Shown here piece after piece: positions 1 to 7,161 of a stretch of DNA of 13,107 nucleotides. The notes under the pieces are model-generated. The model was not told where the DNA came from and did no database searches. It was given only the letters and a program-made list of their open reading frames with translations. The stretch is from an uncultured Clostridia bacterium (GTDB taxonomy: Bacteria > Bacillota > Clostridia > Christensenellales > Aristaeellaceae). The position numbers and the translations under genes were made by a program. The first letter of the stretch is position 1. Every line of letters starts with the position of its first letter. The DNA is taken from contig CAMJXZ010000053.1 in NCBI GenBank assembly GCA_946409855.1, positions 1-13,107 on the forward strand, given 5' to 3'.

Positions 1-149
1 GTCCCCAGGCCCTGCGCCCCCTGGGCGGTGAATATCCCATGACCTGCGGCGGCTGGACCGGCGCCCGGCCCGGATTGTTTGCGCTGAACACCATGGGCCG
101 CTGGGGCGGCTGGGCGGATGTGGAATGCGTAAAGATCACGAAAGCGTAA
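1..149 (+). CDS. C-terminal fragment of a probable GH43-type glycosidase (5' end outside window)
   Basis: An open frame enters from the left edge (first whole codon at position 3) and stops at TAA 147-149, giving the last 48 residues of a protein. The stretch reading WTGARPGLFALNT followed by GGWADV and a final VKITKA resembles the end of the beta-sandwich domain that closes many GH43-type arabinofuranosidases and xylosidases, where a 'FTGa.vGlfA' strand is followed by 'gGyADFdwF'. That match is from memory of the family. The catalytic domain is not in the window, so substrate and even family are uncertain; another concanavalin-like C-terminal domain would fit too. The stop lies 64 nt before the next start with no visible terminator, so the gene may be co-transcribed with the transporter genes, which would fit a glycosidase feeding an importer. 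Confidence 0.5.
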   Translation, partial: PQALRPLGGEYPMTCGGWTGARPGLFALNTMGRWGGWADVECVKITKA

Positions 150-200
150 GAAAGGCAACTCAGGGATAACCGGTCTTGTACGGACTGACAACAACCGGGG

Positions 201-206
201 GGAGGA
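201..206 (+). promoter_or_regulatory. Ribosome binding site for the GTG start at 214
   Basis: GGAGGA, inside a longer G-rich run from 197, lies 7 nt before GTG 214. It supports this non-ATG start over the in-frame ATG at 235, which would remove the first, positively charged part of the signal peptide. Confidence 0.75.
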
Positions 207-213
207 TCGTCCA

Positions 214-3186
214 GTGAAACGTCTTGCCGGGATCATGCTGCTGATACTCTGCCTGACAGGGGCGTTCGGCGCCCAGGGCGAAAATGCCGGCGGGGAATGG
301 GAAGACCTGTATTACATGTCCGCGGAGACCGCCGTTGAATACGGCGATCTTCAGGCCGAATGGGCCGGGGAGCCGGACGTTTACGCGCCCGCGCCGGAAG
401 GGGCCCGGATCCCGCTGCGGGCTCAGGACGCGGTGCTGCTGGGCGACATCGAGTATATTCCCGCGTTCGACGCCTACGACAGCCTGTATCCCGACCGGGC
501 CCCGGTGCCAAAGGCGGTGCTCCGGTCGGGCGACGGCGAAAATACCGCTTCCTGGCGCATCAGCGTGGACCGGAGCGGGCTGTATGAATTGCAGGTGACT
601 TACCTGGCCCTGGGCGGCAACGAAGCCAAGGTGCAGCGGAGAATAACCGTCGATGGGGAAACGCCCTTTGAAGAAGCCAACAACCTGTGCTTCTATCGCG
701 TGTTTGAGGAAGAAGTGCCGGAGGGCGGCAAAATGCGCGTCAACGCCATCGGCGACGAGGTCTGGCCCCATATGCGCGAAAAAAAAGTATGGCAGACCGT
801 TCGGGCCGTGGACCAGCAGGCGATCTATGTGGATCCGCTGCGATTCTACCTGTCCGCGGGAGAGCATGAGATCGCTCTGCATTATGTGGACCAGCCCGTC
901 GTGCTGGGGGAGATCGCCTTTACCGCCCCCGGGACGTACCTTCCCTACAAAGATAAACTGACGGAATGGACGAATGCCGGATACAGGAGCGCGTCCCCCG
1001 ATACGGTGATCAAGCTGCAGGCGGAAAACAGCGCCTGGCGCAGTGAAAACGTGATCCGCCGGGAATCCGACGCCGATCCCCTGACCGAGCCGAAATCCGG
1101 CGCCGAGCGGGTGCTGAACGTCGTGGGCGGCTATCGCTGGCGGCTGGGCAACGCGGCGGTAAGCTGGGAGATCGACGTGCCGGAATCCGCCCTGTACGCC
1201 ATTCATTTTAAGGTGCTGCAGAATACCGACCCCGGCATGCCCTCCTACCGGCAGATCATGATCGACGGCGAGATCCCCTTTGAGGAAATGAAGCTGTATT
1301 CCTTCCCCTACGACAGCCATTGGTACGGCGATACCCTGCGGGACGAAAACGGCGAGCCTTATCGGTTTTATCTGGAAAAAGGCAGGCATACCCTGACCGC
1401 TACCGTGAAGCTGGGGCCCATCGGCGAGATCATGCGCCGCACGGAAAAGGATACCACCTATCTTGGCCGGGTACAGCGGGAGATCGTGAAGATCACCGGA
1501 ACGGATCCGGATTACAATTATGAATACGACCTGTACCGCACCATGCCGGAATTGAGCGGACAGCTCAGCTACCTGGCGGAAAGGCTTACCGAAAGCGCGG
1601 ACCTGCTTGCCTCCATTTCCGGCGAGACCACCGCCATGGAGAATAATTACCGCCAGATCATTGATCAACTGCGTTTCTTCTCCGAGGACGTGGACCGCAT
1701 CCCCAAGGCGCTCAGCGACCTGGACAATGCCCAAAGCAACCTGGGTACCTATATCGCCTCCATGGAAAAATGCCCCGCCGCCATGGATTATCTGGTGCTG
1801 ACCGCGCCGGAGAAGGCTTTTGATATCGCAACATCCAATTTCTGGCAGCGCATGGCCGTTACGGGGGAAAATTTCATCGCCTCCTTCTCCAAGGATTATG
1901 ACAGCGTGGGCCTGATCGTGGACGATATGCCAAAGGGCGCCGAGACCACCGTATTGAATGTGTGGATCGCCCGCGGCACCGAATGGGGCGAGATCCTGAA
2001 GGAACTGGCGGATGAAGATTTTACGCCCAGGACCGGCATCGTGATCAATCTGCATGTACTGCCCACCGGACAATTGTCCACCGGATCCGTAAACACCATC
2101 ATGCTCTCCGTGGCCAGCGGTACCGCGCCGGACGTGGCGCTCTCCGTGGAATATAACCTGCCCAACGAATTCGCTTTCCGGGAGGCAGTGGCGGACCTGA
2201 GCAAATTCCCGGACTTTGCGGAAGTGGCCTCCGGTTTTTATGAAAGCAGCCTGATCCCCTTCCGGTACAACGGCGGTGTGTATGCCCTGCCGGAAACCAT
2301 GGACTTTACCTGTATGATCTACCGCCGGGATGTGCTTTCCGAATTGGGCCTGGAGCTTCCGGAAACCTGGAGCGACCTGTACCAGAAGGTGCTTCCCCGG
2401 TTATATGAAAACAACATGAGCTTTTCCCTGCCGGTGGATACCTCCGTTTCAAGCAATTCCCCCGGCGCGCTGCGCGGCTTTACCATGCTGCTTCTGCAGA
2501 TGGGCGGCGATTATTATCGGGAAAACGGGAGCGCCTCGGGCCTGGATACGCCGGAAGCCTATAAAGCCTTCAAAACCTGGACGGATATGTACGCCAATTA
2601 CGAAATAGACGCGGAAAGCAATTTCTTCACCCGGATCCGGACCGGCACCATGCCCATCGGCATCGGGAACTTTACCACCTATATGCAGCTGATGACCTCC
2701 GCGCCGGAATTGTACGGCCGCTGGAGCATCGCGCCCGTGCCCGGCACCCTGCAGGCGGACGGCACCGTGAAGCATACCGTGGGCACCACGGCGGCAACGG
2801 CGGATATTATTCTGAGCCAAAGCGACAAACAGGCCGCCGCCTGGGAATTCCTGAAATGGTGGAGCAGCGAGGAAGTGCAGACCCGCTACGGCCGGGAGCT
2901 GGAAGCCATCCTGGGCATGGGCGCCAGATGGAACACCGCCAATGTGAACGCCTTCTATTCCCTGCCCTGGGACGCCCGGCATGAGCGGGTGATCAAAGCC
3001 CAGATGGACGCGGCGGAAGAACAATTGATCGTGCCCGGCGGGTATTTCACCGGCCGCCATATCATCAACGCCTGGAACCGGGTGGTCATCAACAATGAAA
3101 ACGCCAGGGACGCCCTGGAGAAGGCCGTCAAGGATATCAACAAGGAGCTTCACAATAAGCGGGTGGAGTTCGGATTGGAGCAATAA
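214..3186 (+). CDS. Large secreted fusion: duplicated beta-rich (CBM-like) region, helical linker and C-terminal ABC solute-binding domain
   Basis: 990 residues starting at GTG. Residues 1-22 are a signal peptide (Lys/Arg, hydrophobic core, AFG/AQG cleavage region). Cys13 lacks a small residue before it, so there is no convincing lipobox. Two similar modules follow: SW-R-ISV near 113 with VDGETPFEE at 146-154, and SW-E-IDV near 317 with IDGEIPFEE at 350-358. They are about 204 residues apart and each reads like a beta-sandwich of CBM6/35 style. Residues about 445-560 are helix-rich. From about 578 to the end the protein reads like a family 1/8 extracellular solute-binding protein: VLNVWIARG, then ASGTAPDV, NGGVYALPE, and late WEFLKWWSSEEVQTRYG. 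A normal binding protein is about 400-550 residues, so this is roughly twice the usual size. It heads the operon, 44 nt before a permease. Inferred role: binding an oligo- or polysaccharide at the cell surface and handing it to the adjacent permeases. The solute-binding part is confident; the function of the N-terminal half is not known. Confidence 0.85.
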   Translation: MKRLAGIMLLILCLTGAFGAQGENAGGEWEDLYYMSAETAVEYGDLQAEWAGEPDVYAPAPEGARIPLRAQDAVLLGDIEYIPAFDAYDSLYPDRAPVPKAVLRSGDGENTASWRISVDRSGLYELQVTYLALGGNEAKVQRRITVDGETPFEEANNLCFYRVFEEEVPEGGKMRVNAIGDEVWPHMREKKVWQTVRAVDQQAIYVDPLRFYLSAGEHEIALHYVDQPVVLGEIAFTAPGTYLPYKDKLTEWTNAGYRSASPDTVIKLQAENSAWRSENVIRRESDADPLTEPKSGAERVLNVVGGYRWRLGNAAVSWEIDVPESALYAIHFKVLQNTDPGMPSYRQIMIDGEIPFEEMKLYSFPYDSHWYGDTLRDENGEPYRFYLEKGRHTLTATVKLGPIGEIMRRTEKDTTYLGRVQREIVKITGTDPDYNYEYDLYRTMPELSGQLSYLAERLTESADLLASISGETTAMENNYRQIIDQLRFFSEDVDRIPKALSDLDNAQSNLGTYIASMEKCPAAMDYLVLTAPEKAFDIATSNFWQRMAVTGENFIASFSKDYDSVGLIVDDMPKGAETTVLNVWIARGTEWGEILKELADEDFTPRTGIVINLHVLPTGQLSTGSVNTIMLSVASGTAPDVALSVEYNLPNEFAFREAVADLSKFPDFAEVASGFYESSLIPFRYNGGVYALPETMDFTCMIYRRDVLSELGLELPETWSDLYQKVLPRLYENNMSFSLPVDTSVSSNSPGALRGFTMLLLQMGGDYYRENGSASGLDTPEAYKAFKTWTDMYANYEIDAESNFFTRIRTGTMPIGIGNFTTYMQLMTSAPELYGRWSIAPVPGTLQADGTVKHTVGTTAATADIILSQSDKQAAAWEFLKWWSSEEVQTRYGRELEAILGMGARWNTANVNAFYSLPWDARHERVIKAQMDAAEEQLIVPGGYFTGRHIINAWNRVVINNENARDALEKAVKDINKELHNKRVEFGLEQ

Positions 3187-3214
3187 ACAGCCGGGATGTC
3201 TCCCCACTGACCGT

Positions 3215-3221
3215 AAAGGAG
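3215..3221 (+). promoter_or_regulatory. Ribosome binding site deciding the GTG start at 3231
   Basis: AAAGGAG ends directly against an upstream in-frame TTG at 3222 (zero spacing, not usable) but lies 9 nt before GTG 3231. The GTG is therefore the likely start, shortening the longest possible frame by three codons. Confidence 0.75.
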
Positions 3222-3230
3222 TTGAGCGCC

Positions 3231-4142
3231 GTGCAGGCAGCGGTAAAAAAGAGCGGCTTTAAGAACTGGATCCGCAAAAACGGAACGGGCTACGCGTTCC
3301 TTCTGCCTTTCCTGATCCTGTTCGCGGTGTTTGTGATCGTACCGGTAGCCGTGGCCATGTATTACAGCCTGACGAACTACAACATGATCCAGCCCGCCCG
3401 GTTCGTGGGCATCAGCAATTATTCCCAGCTGATCCTGGACGACGACGTATTCCTGATCTCCCTCAAAAACACCATGGTATTCGCCGTCATCACCGGCCCG
3501 ATCGGCTACTTCGCCTCCTTCCTGATGGCCTGGCTGATCACGCTGGTCAAGCGGGGCCGCGGCTTCTTTTCCCTCATGTTCTATGCCCCCAGCCTGACCA
3601 GCGGCGTGGCCATGGCCAATATCTGGCTGATCCTTTTTTCCGGGGACCGGTACGGCTACATCAACAACCTGCTTCTGCGCATGGGCCTAATCCTGGAGCC
3701 CATCCTGTGGACCAAGGACGCCACCTATGTGCTTCCGGTCGTCATGATCATTTCCGTCTGGATGAGCATGGGCACCGGCTTCCTGGTGTTCCTGGCGGGT
3801 CTCCAGAACGTGGACCCCGCCATGTACGAGGCTGCCCGGGTAGACGGCATCAAAAACAAATTCCAGGAACTCAGGTTCATTACCCTGCCCATGATGAAGC
3901 CCCAGATGCTGTTCGGCGCCATCAACGCGATCGTGGGCGCCTTCGGCGTGTTTGACGTGGCCACCGCCGTGGCCGGCATGCCCAGCCCCAATTACGCCGC
4001 CCACACCATCGTGGCGCATCTGTATGACTATGCCTTCACCCGCTACAACATGGGCTACGCCAGCGCGGTAGCCATGGCGCTGTTCGTGATCACCTTCACC
4101 CTGGGCCGCATCTGCATGCGTGTATTCAGGGACAACACCTGA
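3231..4142 (+). CDS. CUT1-type sugar ABC transporter permease, first pair, LplB/MalF-like subunit
   Basis: 303 residues from GTG 3231. The protein has a short cationic N-terminus and then about six hydrophobic helices, beginning with GYAFLLPFLILFAVFVIVPV, the usual first helix of LplB/UgpA-type permeases. The cytoplasmic EAA loop that docks on the ATPase is intact: EAARVDG starts at residue 200 and is followed by ITLPMMKP. Length is normal for the family. It would form a heterodimeric channel with the next gene product, whose start lies 19 nt after this stop. No ATPase gene is nearby, so a shared MsmX-type ATPase is presumed. The substrate cannot be read from the sequence; carbohydrate is inferred from the family and from the GH43-like gene upstream. 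Confidence 0.92.
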   Translation: MQAAVKKSGFKNWIRKNGTGYAFLLPFLILFAVFVIVPVAVAMYYSLTNYNMIQPARFVGISNYSQLILDDDVFLISLKNTMVFAVITGPIGYFASFLMAWLITLVKRGRGFFSLMFYAPSLTSGVAMANIWLILFSGDRYGYINNLLLRMGLILEPILWTKDATYVLPVVMIISVWMSMGTGFLVFLAGLQNVDPAMYEAARVDGIKNKFQELRFITLPMMKPQMLFGAINAIVGAFGVFDVATAVAGMPSPNYAAHTIVAHLYDYAFTRYNMGYASAVAMALFVITFTLGRICMRVFRDNT

Positions 4143-4145
4143 CGG

Positions 4146-4152
4146 AAGGAGG
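4146..4152 (+). promoter_or_regulatory. Ribosome binding site deciding the ATG start at 4162
   Basis: AAGGAGG lies 9 nt before ATG 4162. An upstream in-frame ATG at 4120 would overlap the preceding permease gene by 23 nt and has no comparable site, so 4162 is preferred. Confidence 0.75.
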
Positions 4153-4161
4153 CGAAAAAAC

Positions 4162-5052
4162 ATGACCGCAAAAGCTGTGTACAAGCCCCGCCGGTTCAAG
4201 TTCCGCTTAAAAAGGCTCACATTTTCCCGCTTCATGCTCTACCTGCTTCTGACTTTGCTGGTGGTGATTGCGGGCCTTCCGCTGTTTGCCATGGTGTGCC
4301 GCAGCCTGATGCCGCTGGATGAACTCTATATCTATCCGCCCCGGCTGATCGTGCATAAGCCCACCCTGCGGAATTTCAGCGATCTGCTCACCTCCCTCTC
4401 CTCTTCCACCGTGCCCTTCACCCGGTATATTTTCAATTCGCTGTTCACCACGGTGGCAACGGTCCTGGCAAGCGTGGTCGTGTGCTGCATGGGCGCTTAC
4501 GGCCTGGCCAAGCATAAACCTGCGGGCAGCGGCGTGATCTTCGCCATCGTGGTGGCGGCGCTGAGCTTTTCCGTCCACGTGACCCAGATCCCCAATTACA
4601 TGGTCGTCAACAAGCTGGGCCTGGTGAACAGCTACTGGGCCCTGATCATCCCGAAGATCGCCGTGGCCTACAATTTCTTCCTGGTCAAGCAGTTCTGCGA
4701 GCAATTGCCCGATTCCATCCTTGAAGCCGCCCGGATCGACGGAGCAAAGGAATTCCACGTATTCTGGACCATTGCCATGCCGCTGCTCAGGCCCGCCTGG
4801 ACGACTCTGGCGGTATTCTCTTTCGTAAACAACTGGAACGATTATTTTTCTCCCCTGATCTTCATTTCCAGCAACGCGCTCAAGACCCTGCCCCTGGCCC
4901 TCCAGACCCTGTCCGGCGGCGCGGGCGTGGTGGCCCGCGCGGGCACGGTGGGCGCGGCGACATTCCTTACCACCGTTCCTTCCATCCTGGTGTTTGCCGT
5001 CATGCGCGGCAAGGTCATGGAGACCATGTCCTTCTCGGGCATCAAGTCGTAA
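4162..5052 (+). CDS. CUT1-type sugar ABC transporter permease, first pair, YtcP/MalG-like subunit
   Basis: 296 residues from ATG 4162. A basic N-terminus (KPRRFKFRLKR) precedes a first helix reading LYLLLTLLVVIAGLPLFAMV and then about five more membrane segments. The EAA loop is intact: EAARIDG begins at residue 188 and is followed by IAMPLLRPAW. Helix 5 carries the NNWNDYFSPL stretch that is characteristic of MalG/YtcP-type subunits. It pairs with the product of the preceding gene; the next gene begins 12 nt after the stop, so the genes are almost certainly co-transcribed. Function as an importer subunit is solid from the family; the substrate is unknown. Confidence 0.92.
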   Translation: MTAKAVYKPRRFKFRLKRLTFSRFMLYLLLTLLVVIAGLPLFAMVCRSLMPLDELYIYPPRLIVHKPTLRNFSDLLTSLSSSTVPFTRYIFNSLFTTVATVLASVVVCCMGAYGLAKHKPAGSGVIFAIVVAALSFSVHVTQIPNYMVVNKLGLVNSYWALIIPKIAVAYNFFLVKQFCEQLPDSILEAARIDGAKEFHVFWTIAMPLLRPAWTTLAVFSFVNNWNDYFSPLIFISSNALKTLPLALQTLSGGAGVVARAGTVGAATFLTTVPSILVFAVMRGKVMETMSFSGIKS

Positions 5053-5064
5053 GGGGGAAGAGGA

Positions 5065-6516
5065 ATGAAAAGAGCTTTGTATCTTTCCCTCGCGCTGTTG
5101 ATGCTGTGGCTTCCCACCGCTCAGGCCGTGGTGGGCATGGACGCCTTCGTGGAGGATACCGATACCGCCGATCGGGGCGGCAATTTCATTCCCATCCCCG
5201 CCGCCTACGAGGTATATACCACCATTAAAAACCTGGGCGAGGCCGGGTTCATGAACCACCCGGAGGATATTTTCGTGGCCCCGGACGATACGCTGTACGT
5301 CGCCGACGGGGAAAACAACCGGGTGCTGCAGATGACCCGGGACGGGCAGGTGATCCGCGAGATCACGGAAGGCGGCGGGGCCAAATTAAAAAAGCCCCGG
5401 GGCGTGTACGTACATCCCGACGGCAGCATCTGGATCGCCGATACCGGAAATCTGCGTATCGTGACCCTGAACGGCGACCTTACCGACCGCAAGGTTTACA
5501 TTAAGCCCGAATCCAGCCTGCTGGGCGCGAATTTCACCTTTGATGTGCAGAAGATCTTCGTCGCCAATACGGGTTACATTTACGCCCTCAAAGGCGCGAA
5601 CCTGATCGCTTTGGACGAAGCGAACAATTTCCGGGGATACCTGGGCGCGGATAAAGTGGGCTTTTCCCTTTCCCGCTTCCTGATCCGCCTGTTCGGGAGC
5701 AAAAGCCAGATCGAGCGCACCGTAAAGCAGGAGCCCGCCAGCTATTCCAATTTCTTCATCGGCACGGACAACATGATCTACGGCATTCTTTCCAACAAGA
5801 ATACCGCCCAGATCCGCAAGCTCAATTCCGTAGGCACCAACACCTATCCCGAGGAGACCTACGGCTTCACCCTGCCCAACCGCGCTGTCGGGGCCGCTTC
5901 CAAGGTGCTGGAACCCACTTTTGCGGACATTACCGTGGAAGACAACGGCATCATCACCGTGGTGGACCGGGGCACGGGCCTGATCTACCAGTACGACCAG
6001 GACGGGAACCTTCTGTGCTGCTTCGGCGGACTGGGCGACGCGGGCGGGCTTTTCCAGATCCCCATCAGCATCGACGCGGACAGCGAAGGCTATCTGTACG
6101 TGCTGGATTACCAAAGCAACGAGATCACCGTATTCAAGCCCACGCATTTTATCGGGCTCGTGCACCGGGCGGTCACGCTGCACGGCGAAGGCCGCTACGA
6201 CGAGGCCCTGGTCTATTGGAAACAGGCCCTGGAGATCGACAGCAACTATGCCCTGGCCCATCGGGGCGTGGCAAAGATCATGGGCAAACAGGAGGAATGG
6301 GGCAGCGCCCTGCGCTCCTACCAATTGGCCAACGACAGGGACGGTTATTCCGAGGCTTTCGCCGAATACCGGCATGAATACTTCCGGCAGCATTTCCTTT
6401 TGGTGGTGGTGCTGGCGGCGGCCGTCGTCTTCTGCTTTGTGAAGCTTTTGTTCCTGGCAAAAAAGAAAGCGGACCAATGGGCTGACGATGTGCAGATGGG
6501 GAGGGGATTGAAATGA
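5065..6516 (+). CDS. Secreted, membrane-anchored NHL-repeat beta-propeller protein with TPR region
   Basis: 483 residues from ATG 5065, with a G-rich ribosome binding site (5053-5063) just after the previous stop. Residues 1-21 form a signal peptide (cleavage likely after TAQA). NHL-type repeats follow: HPEDIFVAPDDTLYVADGEN from about 65, KPRGVYVHPDGSIWIADTGN from about 110, then weaker blades to about 355, including FQIPISIDADSEGYLYVLDY near 330. Residues about 365-430 look like TPR helices (GRYDEALVYWKQALEID, then YALAHRG). A hydrophobic helix at about 443-465, followed by Lys-Lys-Lys, anchors the C-terminus. Predicted topology: propeller and TPR outside, short tail inside. NHL propellers usually bind proteins or ligands and are not necessarily enzymes. 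Its stop overlaps the YIP1 start by 4 nt, which suggests the two products work together. Possible role as a surface sensor or scaffold for the transporter is inference. Confidence 0.8.
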   Translation: MKRALYLSLALLMLWLPTAQAVVGMDAFVEDTDTADRGGNFIPIPAAYEVYTTIKNLGEAGFMNHPEDIFVAPDDTLYVADGENNRVLQMTRDGQVIREITEGGGAKLKKPRGVYVHPDGSIWIADTGNLRIVTLNGDLTDRKVYIKPESSLLGANFTFDVQKIFVANTGYIYALKGANLIALDEANNFRGYLGADKVGFSLSRFLIRLFGSKSQIERTVKQEPASYSNFFIGTDNMIYGILSNKNTAQIRKLNSVGTNTYPEETYGFTLPNRAVGAASKVLEPTFADITVEDNGIITVVDRGTGLIYQYDQDGNLLCCFGGLGDAGGLFQIPISIDADSEGYLYVLDYQSNEITVFKPTHFIGLVHRAVTLHGEGRYDEALVYWKQALEIDSNYALAHRGVAKIMGKQEEWGSALRSYQLANDRDGYSEAFAEYRHEYFRQHFLLVVVLAAAVVFCFVKLLFLAKKKADQWADDVQMGRGLK

Positions 6517-7145
6517 CGGCTCTGAAAATGTGCGTCATGATGCTGTTTCACCCCATTGTGGTGAGCGAGCACATCAAGCGGCAGCGCGGCGTGCCGGAAT
6601 TCAGGCGGCTGTCCCTCATACTGGTGCTGGCCATCCTGGCCCTGGCGCTGGCGGTGAACATCTTTTCCATTTACTTTACCCATTATCCCCTGGCGACGGT
6701 GTCGGTACGGAAGGCCAACCTGCTGCTGGAATGCGGAAAGCTTTTCGTGCCGGTGCTTACATGGGTGCTTGCCTCCTATGCCATGACCACCATCCTGGAC
6801 GGCGGGACGAGGATGGGTGAGGCGATGCTGTACAACGCCCTGACGCTGGTGCCCTATGTGGTGTTCACGGTGCCCGCCGTGCTCCTTTCCCGCATAATGG
6901 ACGGGGGCCAGGCCGGGGTATACGGCGTTGTCACGGGGGGCCTGCTGATCTGGGTGGCGGTGCTCATGATCATCGGCATCAAGGAGATGAACGAATACAA
7001 CGCCGCCAAAACGCTCCTGGTCGTACTTCTGACGGTGTTTACCATGGCCGTGATCTGGGCCACGGCGGTGCTTTTGTTCACCATCGCCTCCCAGTTCGTC
7101 ACCATGATAAGGGAAGTGTACTACGAGATCATTTACCGCATGTAA
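6513..7145 (+). CDS. YIP1-family multi-pass membrane protein
   Basis: 210 residues. The start codon ATG 6513 overlaps the preceding stop as ATGA (6513-6516), with a G-rich ribosome binding site at 6498-6506, so translation is probably coupled. The short cytoplasmic N-terminus contains FHPIVVSEHIKRQRG, like the 'P...F..IK' motif of bacterial YIP1 proteins. Five hydrophobic helices lie at about 33-55, 77-95, 106-126, 139-156 and 167-190. Between helices 2 and 3, LDGGTRMGEAMLYNALTLVPY matches the family hallmark of a Gly-rich turn followed by an amphipathic helix and a VPY. GIKEMNEYNAAK after helix 4 is also typical. Bacterial members have no established biochemical role. Position between two transporter halves and coupling to the NHL-TPR gene suggest a membrane partner for that protein. 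Family call is good, function unknown. Confidence 0.8.
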   Translation: MTALKMCVMMLFHPIVVSEHIKRQRGVPEFRRLSLILVLAILALALAVNIFSIYFTHYPLATVSVRKANLLLECGKLFVPVLTWVLASYAMTTILDGGTRMGEAMLYNALTLVPYVVFTVPAVLLSRIMDGGQAGVYGVVTGGLLIWVAVLMIIGIKEMNEYNAAKTLLVVLLTVFTMAVIWATAVLLFTIASQFVTMIREVYYEIIYRM

Positions 7146-7161
7146 GGAAGGAGGGCGCCGC

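Noticed and set aside
160..2073. 637-codon open frame on the minus strand
   Set aside because: It lies wholly antisense to the well-supported 990-aa gene; long antisense frames are expected from GC-rich codon use, and the translation is low-complexity Gly/His/Gln/Val-rich without a family pattern.
3222..3230. TTG start for the first permease
   Set aside because: The ribosome binding site touches this codon directly; GTG 3231 has proper spacing.
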